Made by a program: the position numbers and the translations under genes. Below the pieces are notes generated by a model. That model made no database searches. It was not told the origin of the DNA and saw nothing but the letters and a program-made list of their open reading frames with translations. This document shows positions 44,265-54,340 of a stretch of 64,000 nt of DNA, piece by piece. Numbering within the stretch: the first letter of the stretch is position 1; every line of letters begins with the position of its first letter. The stretch is from assembly GCA_949927415.1 (NCBI GenBank), contig CATLFB010000002.1, forward strand, positions 404,167-468,166, written 5' to 3'. Source of the DNA: an uncultured Candidatus Melainabacteria bacterium (GTDB lineage Bacteria > Cyanobacteriota > Vampirovibrionia > Gastranaerophilales > Gastranaerophilaceae).

Positions 44265-44314
44265 TGACGGGTTTCAGTCGCTTACGCTCCTTTCACCCTA
44301 CCGAAAATCCGCTA
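44265..44314 (-). repeat. 52-bp dispersed element, copy 2
   Basis: Reverse complement of 300-351 with a few differences. Its GTAG end supplies the TAG stop of the TonB-like gene (44312-44314). Confidence 0.75.
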
Positions 44315-45529
44315 CTGATATCCTGCCGCTCCGAATACGTTGTAATCGAAGGTGAACTGAATATCTATGCTTTGTCCTTTGTACTCTGCAGGCAATGGTT
44401 TGAACGGTGCTGTGAGTTTTACCGCGTTCAATGCCGCATTGTCTGCGTTTGGCAAACCTGATGACTTATATACACTGCAGGACAACAGTCTTCCGTCTTT
44501 CGCAATTTTGAATAACAAAACTACGCGTTTGCTTTCGTTGCCTTTCGGCGGGTCCCAATTCATTTTGATTCTTCTCTGAAGTTCTCTCATGTATGGGCCA
44601 AAATCAGGTTCTCTGATTGTATCTATGCCCGGGCGTCCGTTCGGGTTGCCGGGTCCCGGATTTCCGGGGCCGCCTGTTCCTCCGCCTCCGCCTTTGGCAA
44701 GTTTCTGTCCTGAAGGACTTCCGCCGCCTGTCGGTGCGAGTGACGGGCCGGGTGTGTATTTGCCTGCGCCGCTTCCGCCTGCAGGACCTCCTGTTCCGCC
44801 TCCCTTAGTTGCGTTTCCGGAGCCGCTTATCGGGCCGGTTGCGTAAGTGCCCGATTTTGTTCCGCCTGAAGGTACCGGTACCTGAAATGCCGAACTGGGT
44901 TTTGCTGTCGGTTTTGGCGTCAGAGGCGGTTTAATCGACGGACGCGCTGTGGGCGGTGCCGGTTTTGCCTGCTGAGGCGCTTTTGGTGCCGGTGTTTCCT
45001 GTGGTTTTGGTGTTTGAACAGGCTGATGTGTTTGTTGTTTTGGCTGTTTTGCCGGCTGTTTTTGTGCCGGTTTTGGTGAAGGTGCCGGAGCTTTTGGAGC
45101 CGGCTGTTTAGTTTGTGCCTTGGGTTGAGGCGCAGGTGATGGCTTTTGGGCCGCAGAAGGTGCCGGTGACGGCATTGAAACCTTCTTGGTCGGGTCATGA
45201 TGCCCGCCTGCACGTGAATTTCTGTCTGCGCGGTAAGGCGTTCTTTTGTTTATAGGCGTACCTTCGTTTTCTACCAGTACAAACTCGATATCTTTAACTT
45301 TCGGTTTTGGTCTTTCAAATACGTTGAATGTTATTCCGAAAAACAGTAATATCACTGATATAAGGTAAATTGCACCAAGGAATGCAGGGTGAAGTATGGC
45401 AGAAACAGCCATTGCTTTTTTAAAGCCGTCATCTTCCTCGTTTTTAATAACTGCGGGAAGCGTGTAACCTTCTGTCCTGTATTTTTTATTATCTGCTGTA
45501 TTGTCAGTATATTTTCCTAAAATTGACAT
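44312..45529 (-). CDS. TonB/TolA-like energy-transducing protein
   Basis: A 405-residue protein with a single membrane helix near residues 52-72 (LGAIYLISVILLFFGI), then a long Pro/Ala/Lys-rich periplasmic linker and a Gly-rich stretch. The C-terminal TonB-like domain starts near residue 305 (YMRELQRRIKMNWDPP) and has KIAKDGRLLSCSVYKSSG and AALNAVKLTAPFKPLP. It should span the periplasm to couple the ExbB/ExbD motor to an outer-membrane partner. The last residues and TAG stop overlap a dispersed repeat. It is upstream of exbB on the same strand. Confidence 0.9.
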   Translation of the reverse strand: MSILGKYTDNTADNKKYRTEGYTLPAVIKNEEDDGFKKAMAVSAILHPAFLGAIYLISVILLFFGITFNVFERPKPKVKDIEFVLVENEGTPINKRTPYRADRNSRAGGHHDPTKKVSMPSPAPSAAQKPSPAPQPKAQTKQPAPKAPAPSPKPAQKQPAKQPKQQTHQPVQTPKPQETPAPKAPQQAKPAPPTARPSIKPPLTPKPTAKPSSAFQVPVPSGGTKSGTYATGPISGSGNATKGGGTGGPAGGSGAGKYTPGPSLAPTGGGSPSGQKLAKGGGGGTGGPGNPGPGNPNGRPGIDTIREPDFGPYMRELQRRIKMNWDPPKGNESKRVVLLFKIAKDGRLLSCSVYKSSGLPNADNAALNAVKLTAPFKPLPAEYKGQSIDIQFTFDYNVFGAAGYQ

Positions 45530-45649
45530 ATCCCTTGATAAACCTTTCCTTGGGTCTCTTTTGAAGAGGTTTGCTTTCAGAGCCGCTCTTCTTTATCTCT
45601 TCTGGTGTAATTTTAATTTAATTAAAAAATAAAATTATCACCTGATTTA

Positions 45650-46471
45650 CTAATAATTGGAATTATAAATTGCGGGGTTCACTGTTATCGCCTGGGTAAG
45701 AGTGATTTCGATTCCTGCGTTTGCGGGAATTTCGACGTCATTACCTTTATCCCAGAGAGATTTTACAAGCCCTCCGCCAGCACCGACTGCTGTTCCAAGC
45801 GCCGTGCCTTTTCCGAGTTTGCCGTCAGAAAGTGCGCTCATTACAAGTCCTGTGGTTGCGCCGGCCGCTGAACCTATTGCGATATCTTTGCCGTAATCCT
45901 TTGCAACATCCATTTTTGTACCGCCAACCAAAACTCCTGTGTTGTCGTCGGTTTTAATAACTGCAGATATCGGAATTTGACCGCCGTAAGGCGTGATTAT
46001 CTGCGTAAATCTTACCATAAGCCTGCCGTTCATACTTCCGTGTTTTGCTTTTGAGACTTCAAGAACCTGACCGGTAACAGAGCTTCCGGCCGGAGCAATC
46101 AGACTTCCGTTGTAGTAAAAATCAGAACTTAAAGCGATTGAGACATTTTGCCCCAGAGTTAGATTTTCTGAACTCAGCGCCATTGTTGTGACTGCCGGAA
46201 TATTTTGCCCTGCGGGAACTGTTACAACATGTCCTTTAAGAGTTTGGCTGGTGTTTGCAACAGGTTGCATGTTTTGATTGTAGTATTGTCTTTGATAATC
46301 GTTTGGTTGAGAGCCGAATGACGGCTGCGGCATCTGGTTTCCGTACGGATAACCGAAAGACTGCTGGCCGTAAGTCGGGGTTGTTTGCGTGTAATTGAAG
46401 TTGCTTGCTGCAAAAGAAGCGTTTGCACTCAATAAAACTGCAGCCAGTATTAAATTAAAATGCTTGTTCAT
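45650..46471 (-). CDS. Exported protein with C-terminal glycine-zipper-like region
   Basis: A signal peptide ends in NASFAASNF. The mature protein starts with a Gln/Pro/Tyr-rich stretch, then a beta-rich region with VTVPAGQNIPAVTTMALSSE and SLIAPAGSSVTGQVLEV. The part GSAAGATTGLVMSALSDGK and GTAVGAGGGLVKSLW resembles a glycine zipper. Length 273. The following gene upstream (46539) has a similar arrangement of an entry phrase IPVISA and a PENAIFEGYIE segment, so the two look like distant paralogues. Function unknown, envelope-linked by position. Confidence 0.7.
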   Translation of the reverse strand: MNKHFNLILAAVLLSANASFAASNFNYTQTTPTYGQQSFGYPYGNQMPQPSFGSQPNDYQRQYYNQNMQPVANTSQTLKGHVVTVPAGQNIPAVTTMALSSENLTLGQNVSIALSSDFYYNGSLIAPAGSSVTGQVLEVSKAKHGSMNGRLMVRFTQIITPYGGQIPISAVIKTDDNTGVLVGGTKMDVAKDYGKDIAIGSAAGATTGLVMSALSDGKLGKGTALGTAVGAGGGLVKSLWDKGNDVEIPANAGIEITLTQAITVNPAIYNSNY

Positions 46472-46538
46472 TAGTTATCCTTCCCTTCTGTCTAGCATAA
46501 ATAGCTTTATAATATTTTATTTTAGTTGGTAAAAATTG

Positions 46539-47141
46539 TCAATTTGTTAATATATGTGTAATTTCCATAGGTTCGGTCAAGATTATGATTAAATCAAGTC
46601 CGGCTTGAAGAGTTGTATGTTCGCCCATTTTTCGTTTTTCACCGGGCTGAATTCTTAGTGCGGCTGTACCCTTCAGTCTTTGTGAATAATATGGCATTTT
46701 GACCCATTCAGCCGGTTCTGATTGCCCGCCGCCGATAAGATTATTATTTGATGTATAAATATATCCCTTCATCGGCTGTTCATACTTGTCGGGCAGTATC
46801 ATTTTGGAAATCCGGATAATCATAGAGGCGTTCGTGCCGACAACAGGGTCGTGCATTTGTTCAATATAACCTTCAAAGATTGCGTTTTCGGGGATTATCA
46901 CGGAATCATACATGAAAAGGTCGTTAACAGCGATGAATTTAACCTTGTGGCCTTCTGACATGTATTGGGTGGAGATTTCCTGCGCGCTGATGACCGGAAT
47001 GAAGGTTCCGGCGCGCAGTTCAATCGGGTCAAAGTCGCGCATTTCAAGCTGGATATTTTCCAGAGCCGGTGCGCAAATGGCTTTTAGACCAAACAAACTG
47101 CACAAGATTAAAATTAAACCTATACTTAAACCTCTCTTCAT
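46539..47141 (-). CDS. Exported protein of unknown function, distant paralogue of the next gene
   Basis: The ATG at 47141 gives a 200-residue protein with a signal peptide ending in LKAICAPAL. The mature part is beta-rich (GTFIPVISAQEISTQYMSEG, YDSVIIPENAIFEGYIEQM). It heads the ExbB/ExbD/TonB-like gene set on the minus strand. The upstream sequence is TGTTATAAT followed by six bases and the ATG, with no ribosome site, so a leaderless mRNA is predicted; an ATG at 47147 lies inside that spacer. No family is recognised. Confidence 0.7.
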   Translation of the reverse strand: MKRGLSIGLILILCSLFGLKAICAPALENIQLEMRDFDPIELRAGTFIPVISAQEISTQYMSEGHKVKFIAVNDLFMYDSVIIPENAIFEGYIEQMHDPVVGTNASMIIRISKMILPDKYEQPMKGYIYTSNNNLIGGGQSEPAEWVKMPYYSQRLKGTAALRIQPGEKRKMGEHTTLQAGLDLIIILTEPMEITHILTN

Positions 47142-47147
47142 ACGCAT

Positions 47148-47175
47148 ATTATAACAGTTTTTCGAGGAAAATCAA
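47148..47175 (-). promoter_or_regulatory. Extended -10 promoter, predicted leaderless
   Basis: On the minus strand TTGATT, a 16-base spacer with TG-T, TATAAT, then six bases to the ATG at 47141. Confidence 0.55.
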
Positions 47176-47224
47176 GGGCGTGTGAAAATGGTTTTATTAC
47201 AAATGTAAAATATGTTTTGTCTGC

Positions 47225-47257
47225 GCGCAATTTTGGTTTGAAAAAATACTTTATATA
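47225..47257 (+). promoter_or_regulatory. Conserved GCGCAA-N19-TTTATATA upstream element, copy 2
   Basis: Same motif pair and spacing as 41216-41248, about 30 bases before the start of the 47287 gene. Confidence 0.55.
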
Positions 47258-47286
47258 AGTGTAGTGAAGTGTGTAAAAGGTTAAAT

Positions 47287-47919
47287 ATGTTCAGTCCTGT
47301 TGCATCAACAATATTTGCATATAGAAACGCTGAGAAGACGAAAAACGGTGATATCGGAAGAAGCGTTGTAACTGTCGGCCAATGCACCGGCGTTATGCAG
47401 GAAATTTCAAAATACGATAACGCATTTTCTTCAACCGCAAGAAGTGCTGTGAGTGTTTTTGAAAATCTTGCGAAGAACAGCAGGGCGCTCGGATTTGCCG
47501 GAAAATGTCTCCAGTTTACGGCAGATCATGTTAACCCCCTGATTTGTGCATCAGGTGCATTGAAGGTTGCAATGTCAGAAGATAAGGTTCATACAGGAAT
47601 TGTTGAGGCGGCGGCTCTTGCGGGTATGTTTGCGGGAGAAGCTTTCATGAAAGATAATTTCAACGGAGTTTTCAGCGAAGAAAGTTTTAAAGCGATTGCA
47701 AAAAAAGCTTCCTCAAAACATATTCTAAAACCGTTTGCCGACGCTGTTCAGAATTCAAAATACACAGGAAAAGCCGCCTCAATATTAAAAGGAATCTTTT
47801 TTGTCTGCGGCTCAATTGCCTCATACGCGGCAGCCCAAAAGCTTGGTAATCATTATGCAGACGGGATTATGGAAACGCTCGGGATTGAGAAGAAATCAAA
47901 AATCAATCAGATGACTTAA
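47287..47919 (+). CDS. Lineage-specific protein of unknown function
   Basis: The ATG at 47287 has AAAAGG six bases upstream. The 210-residue protein has small-residue-rich helices (LICASGALKVAMSEDK, AAALAGMFAGEAFM) and a hydrophobic C-terminal segment (ILKGIFFVCGSIASYAAAQK) that could cross the membrane. There is no signal peptide. Its upstream element is shared with the annexin-like gene at 41324, suggesting co-regulation. Confidence 0.65.
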   Translation: MFSPVASTIFAYRNAEKTKNGDIGRSVVTVGQCTGVMQEISKYDNAFSSTARSAVSVFENLAKNSRALGFAGKCLQFTADHVNPLICASGALKVAMSEDKVHTGIVEAAALAGMFAGEAFMKDNFNGVFSEESFKAIAKKASSKHILKPFADAVQNSKYTGKAASILKGIFFVCGSIASYAAAQKLGNHYADGIMETLGIEKKSKINQMT

Positions 47920-47937
47920 GCCGCTTTTCTATTAATA

Positions 47938-47952
47938 TGTTATAATATGGCT
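47938..47952 (+). promoter_or_regulatory. Extended -10 promoter of the SpoIID gene, predicted leaderless
   Basis: ATG-T-TATAAT (-10 at 47941-47946), six bases, ATG at 47953. No ribosome site. The text is almost identical to that of the 47141 gene. Confidence 0.55.
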
Positions 47953-48834
47953 ATGAAGAGGAAATTTTTCACAGCGTTTACAATGTTTTTGCTTTTCACG
48001 GCGTCCGTAAACCCTTGTTATGCCATAAAAATAGGGCTTCAAACAGGAGTTGACCGCGTCGGTATAGGCTCATCCGTTGAAACCTCTTTGATAGATGCAA
48101 ACACCAACAAAACAGTCACCAAGCTTGATGCAATGAAAGGATATGAAATTATTCCTTACAAAAACACGATGGCGATTGCAATTAACGGAAAATTTTATCA
48201 GATTTATTCCGATTACGTTGTTCTGAAGGCTCCGGCAGGCGCTTTTGTCAGTGCGAAAAATAAGTGGTACCGCGGAATTATCATTGTTCAGAACAAAAAT
48301 AAAAAGCTTACTGTTATAAATCAGGTTGAACTGGAAGATTATCTAAAAGGCGTTGTGCCATCAGAAATGCCCTCGGGGTGGGAGTTAGAAGCCTTAAAAG
48401 CGCAGGCAATTGCGGCCAGAAGTTATGCGCTGGCAAATCTCGGCAAACGCGCCTCTCTTGGCTATGACTTGAAGGATACTCCTGAAGATCAGGCCTATGG
48501 CGGAGCGTCAGCCGAAACCGTAAAAACCAACGAAGCTGTTGACAGTACATCCGGCCTTGTTCTGACCTATAACATGAAAGTTGTTCCTGCATACTATTCA
48601 GCCTCCGCAGGAGGCCAGACTATAAATGCCTCAGCCGCATGGGGAAATGATTTGCCTTTTATCCGCTCGGTTCCTTCTTACGATGAAAATGTCAAAAAAA
48701 ACGGGCATGGTGTCGGGATGTCCCAGCATGGCGCGAACAATTTGGCAAAACAAGGCTACAACGCTTATCAAATCTTAAGTTATTTTTTTCAAAATGTGAA
48801 ATTTGCAAGAGTTAACGAGAATTCTATGAATTAG
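47953..48834 (+). CDS. SpoIID/LytB-domain protein
   Basis: An exported protein of the SpoIID family, which act as lytic transglycosylases on denuded glycan strands. A signal peptide ends in NPCYAIKIG. The core motifs are ELEDYLKGVVPSEMPSGW with the catalytic Glu, LKAQAIAARSYAL, and VVPAYYSASAGGQT. The C-terminal NGHGVGMSQHGANNLAKQG is the second family hallmark. In cyanobacteria and spore-formers related genes remodel the wall. It is 293 residues from the ATG at 47953. Confidence 0.92.
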   Translation: MKRKFFTAFTMFLLFTASVNPCYAIKIGLQTGVDRVGIGSSVETSLIDANTNKTVTKLDAMKGYEIIPYKNTMAIAINGKFYQIYSDYVVLKAPAGAFVSAKNKWYRGIIIVQNKNKKLTVINQVELEDYLKGVVPSEMPSGWELEALKAQAIAARSYALANLGKRASLGYDLKDTPEDQAYGGASAETVKTNEAVDSTSGLVLTYNMKVVPAYYSASAGGQTINASAAWGNDLPFIRSVPSYDENVKKNGHGVGMSQHGANNLAKQGYNAYQILSYFFQNVKFARVNENSMN

Positions 48835-48927
48835 TTAAAACTCTTTTATAATGCCGGTTTTGTCTGTATTGAACACCGAAGAGTCAATGTATATTTAAAA
48901 TTTCAGGGAAAATTTTTCCAAAACCCC

Positions 48928-48955
48928 TTGCCAAAAACGCATAACGTGTTATAAT
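48928..48955 (+). promoter_or_regulatory. Sigma-70 promoter of hup
   Basis: TTGCCA at 48928-48933, a 16-base spacer, and TATAAT at 48950-48955. The leader is about 80 bases. Confidence 0.75.
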
Positions 48956-49040
48956 AACTTTGTCGAATATATTATGCATGCGGAAGCGAGAGAGAATGGT
49001 TTCGGTTTACCGTAGGCGAAAGGTAAGAAGGAGGTTCTTA

Positions 49041-49316
49041 ATGAACAAAGAAGAATTGGTAAAAGAAGTATCAAAAAAAGCAAAAGTTTCTCAAAAAGCA
49101 ACAGGTGACGTTGTTGCAGCTATTTTAGATACAATTGAAACAACTGTAGCAAAAGGCAAAAAAGTTACTTTGGTTGGTTTCGGAACATTCGAACCGAGAA
49201 AAAGAGCTGCAAGAGCAGGCAGAAATCCGCAAACTGGCGCAGTTTTGAAAATTGCTGCTAAAACAGTTCCGGCTTTCACTGCTGGTAAAAAATTCAGAGA
49301 AAGTGTTGCAAAATAA
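49041..49316 (+). CDS. hup: HU family DNA-binding protein
   Basis: A small nucleoid protein that bends and compacts DNA. The 91 residues begin MNKEELVKEVSKKAKVSQKA and contain GFGTFEPRKRAAR followed by the DNA-intercalating arm RAGRNPQTGAVLKI. The ATG at 49041 is set by AAGGAGG seven bases upstream; an extension to 48960 is basic junk. The gene has its own promoter and terminator and, from its strong signals, is probably highly expressed. Confidence 0.97.
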   Translation: MNKEELVKEVSKKAKVSQKATGDVVAAILDTIETTVAKGKKVTLVGFGTFEPRKRAARAGRNPQTGAVLKIAAKTVPAFTAGKKFRESVAK

Positions 49317-49360
49317 CTTTTTCTAAAAACCAAAGTCAGATAAAATATTAAACGTATAGA

Positions 49361-49391
49361 GAGCCTGGCACGAATGTGCGCAGGCTTTTTA
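49361..49391 (+). terminator. Terminator of hup
   Basis: Stem AGCCTG-GCAC / GTG-CAGGCT followed by T-run. Confidence 0.75.
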
Positions 49392-49534
49392 TTTTTCGTC
49401 AATTACAAAGTTTTGCACCTTTTTAGCATCTGCAACTTTTCGGCCTCGGCTGAAAGCGGCCTGCAAAGGTGAATAAAAATTCGCAAACATATTAAAGCGC
49501 GAAAGACTGACTTTTGTCCGGCCGGCTTCCGCCC

Positions 49535-50098
49535 TTAAAGCTGAATTGTCCGGAAAATCGTATAATACCGGTAATTCCCGAAATAAATCACCAGCGAAAG
49601 ATAATTTCTCTCCAGATCAGTTGCCTCAAGATAGGCTTGCGGTGCAGGTTTTCGCTTTGAACTCGGGAAAACCTTTCCAATCGTATCAAGCGCTTTTATG
49701 TGTAGACTCTGTGAAATCGAAAGTTTTGGCTTTGGAATGTGATCGTCGTAAAAAGTTAAAGGTACGACTTCCCTTTCATAAGCCGGAATTATGTATTTAA
49801 TTTTTCCGCCGTCTTTGAAGAGAATATACCAATTCCCCTTGTATTCGCGCGGTGTCAGCGCATAATATCCAGGTTCAATTGCAATGGTTTTGAAAAAAAT
49901 CGGGCTCGCAAGCCGGAAAAGCGGATATGGCGACCAAGTGGTGTTTTGTTTGTCGTAATATTCACCGGGGTCAATATTATGAACGTATCTGTGCGTCGGA
50001 ACTTCAAGCGTACGGTAAACCTCTTCAAAATCAACGTTTTTAGCGGACGCATTAAGTCCTGTTAACAATATTAAACTCAATAATAAAAACTTTTTCAT
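49535..50098 (-). CDS. Exported protein of unknown function
   Basis: A 187-residue protein with a clear signal peptide (LLLSLILLTGLNASAKNV). The mature part is beta-rich and aromatic (GYYALTPREYKGNWYILFKD, GGKIKYIIPAYEREVVPLTF). The ATG at 50098 follows TAAAAT by exactly six bases with no ribosome site, so a leaderless mRNA is likely. It is divergent from the agmatinase gene. No family is recognised. Confidence 0.7.
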   Translation of the reverse strand: MKKFLLLSLILLTGLNASAKNVDFEEVYRTLEVPTHRYVHNIDPGEYYDKQNTTWSPYPLFRLASPIFFKTIAIEPGYYALTPREYKGNWYILFKDGGKIKYIIPAYEREVVPLTFYDDHIPKPKLSISQSLHIKALDTIGKVFPSSKRKPAPQAYLEATDLERNYLSLVIYFGNYRYYTIFRTIQL

Positions 50099-50104
50099 AG
50101 AATT

Positions 50105-50132
50105 ATTTTAACGTTTTTTATTTAAAAATCAA
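50105..50132 (-). promoter_or_regulatory. Promoter of the exported-protein gene, predicted leaderless
   Basis: On the minus strand TTGATT, a 16-base spacer, TAAAAT, six bases, ATG. Confidence 0.45.
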
Positions 50133-50199
50133 TCATTTGTATAGATTATAACTTTTCTGATATAATTAAATAGAAAAGAGATAAATCAGGAGGATAAAA

Positions 50200-53048
<2,849 letters not shown>

Positions 53049-53062
53049 AAAGGACGTGGATA

Positions 53063-53491
53063 ATGAGAAAAAGTTCAAAAATAGTTCAAATATCAGGTAT
53101 TAAAGGCATGTTGTTTGTCGCATTTTTTACTGCCTGTCTTTTTGCGGGTTTTGTGGTATTCCCGGGGATGGTCGCGATGTATTTGTGGAATTTAGCGGCA
53201 TCGGCACTTTCTTTCAACGAAATCAATATTTTTCAGGGAACTTTGCTCTGGGGAATTTTTGCGCTTTCCTTCTATCTTGCAGGCGGAAGCCGCAGTGTAA
53301 TAGAGTTGAAACGTCCTTCAAAATTGACGGATGCCGAAGTAGATGACCTTCTGGCGCAAATAAAAAAGCAGGGGGAAACAAAAAATGTCGGCCGCAAGAT
53401 ATTTACCTGTGAGAATTTTCAAAAATTAGATAAAGCTGATAATAAAGTCGGGCAAGTTCCCGAACAGGAAAAAGATAAGGAGAATCTATGA
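53063..53491 (+). CDS. Small membrane protein of unknown function
   Basis: A 142-residue protein with two hydrophobic segments (about residues 15-45 and 58-78: GTLLWGIFALSFYLAGG) and a hydrophilic C-terminal tail rich in Lys, Asp and Glu. A ribosome site AAAGGACG precedes the ATG, 15 bases after ligA. It shares ATGA with the SIMPL gene, so the two are likely coupled. No family is recognised. Confidence 0.7.
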   Translation: MRKSSKIVQISGIKGMLFVAFFTACLFAGFVVFPGMVAMYLWNLAASALSFNEINIFQGTLLWGIFALSFYLAGGSRSVIELKRPSKLTDAEVDDLLAQIKKQGETKNVGRKIFTCENFQKLDKADNKVGQVPEQEKDKENL

Positions 53492-54258
53492 AAAAATTAA
53501 TGATTTTGGCCGCATCTGCCGCATTGATAGCCTCAATTGCAGTCGGCGTAAATTGCATTACATCAAATTCGGTTACAGCAGCGGCCGCAAATGTTGAAGA
53601 ACGCGGCTATGTTTCAGTCAGCGCATCTTCAAATAAAGAATTAACGCCTGACACTGCTGAAATTTCTATTTCCGTAGTAACAACTGACACGCGTTCTATG
53701 CAGAATGCAACTTCTAAAAATAAAGAAATATCAGAAAAAGTTTACAATGCAATGAAATCAATGATTAACACTAATGATAAAGATTATGTTAAAACCACAA
53801 ATTTCAATGCAAATCCGCGTTACACATATTCAAGCAACAAAAGAATCTTTGACAGATACGAAGTTTCAAACACAATCGTTATCCACACAAAATCAATCAG
53901 CAAAATCGGCGATATGATTGACAAAGCAATTTCTCTTGGCGCAACTGAAGTCAGCAATATGAGTTTTTCACTTTCAAGCTATGAAAACGAATGCGATGCC
54001 CTTTTGAGTTCAGCAACAAAAAAAGCCCGCGCTCAGGCTGATACGTTAGTAAAAGCTGCGGGTTCTGTTATAACAGGCGTAAAATCAATCGACGGCAATT
54101 GCAGTCCTAATGCTCATACAAGAGTAATGTACAGCATGAAAGCTAATATGTATGCAAATACACTTGAAGCAGATTCTGCCGCAGGCCCTTCAACTCCGAT
54201 TGAAGTAGGCGTTGTTAAAATTTACGCAAATGTAAATACAAGCTTTTTTGTTAAATAG
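53488..54258 (+). CDS. SIMPL (DUF541) domain exported protein
   Basis: A 256-residue protein with an N-terminal signal or anchor (LMILAASAALIASIAVGVNC). The SIMPL pattern is clear: GYVSVSASSNKELTPDTAEI, then the RYEVSNTIVIHTKSISKIGD element and KKARAQADTLVKAAG. The family forms periplasmic multimers and is linked to oxidative stress and cell envelope integrity in other bacteria; its exact role is not established. It is coupled to the small membrane gene upstream. Confidence 0.88.
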   Translation: MKKLMILAASAALIASIAVGVNCITSNSVTAAAANVEERGYVSVSASSNKELTPDTAEISISVVTTDTRSMQNATSKNKEISEKVYNAMKSMINTNDKDYVKTTNFNANPRYTYSSNKRIFDRYEVSNTIVIHTKSISKIGDMIDKAISLGATEVSNMSFSLSSYENECDALLSSATKKARAQADTLVKAAGSVITGVKSIDGNCSPNAHTRVMYSMKANMYANTLEADSAAGPSTPIEVGVVKIYANVNTSFFVK

Positions 54259-54340
54259 TTAAATAATGTAAATTTTTGAAACTTTTTAGCAAAAAAATAT
54301 TTTCAGGAATTTTAAACTCACAGGGGCTAAAAAGTTAATC

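Noticed and set aside
44120..44461. Plus-strand frames opposite the TonB-like gene end
   Set aside because: They cross dispersed repeats and lie antisense to a well-supported gene.
48960..49040. N-terminal extension of HU
   Set aside because: It is a basic, non-homologous stretch; a perfect ribosome site precedes the ATG at 49041.
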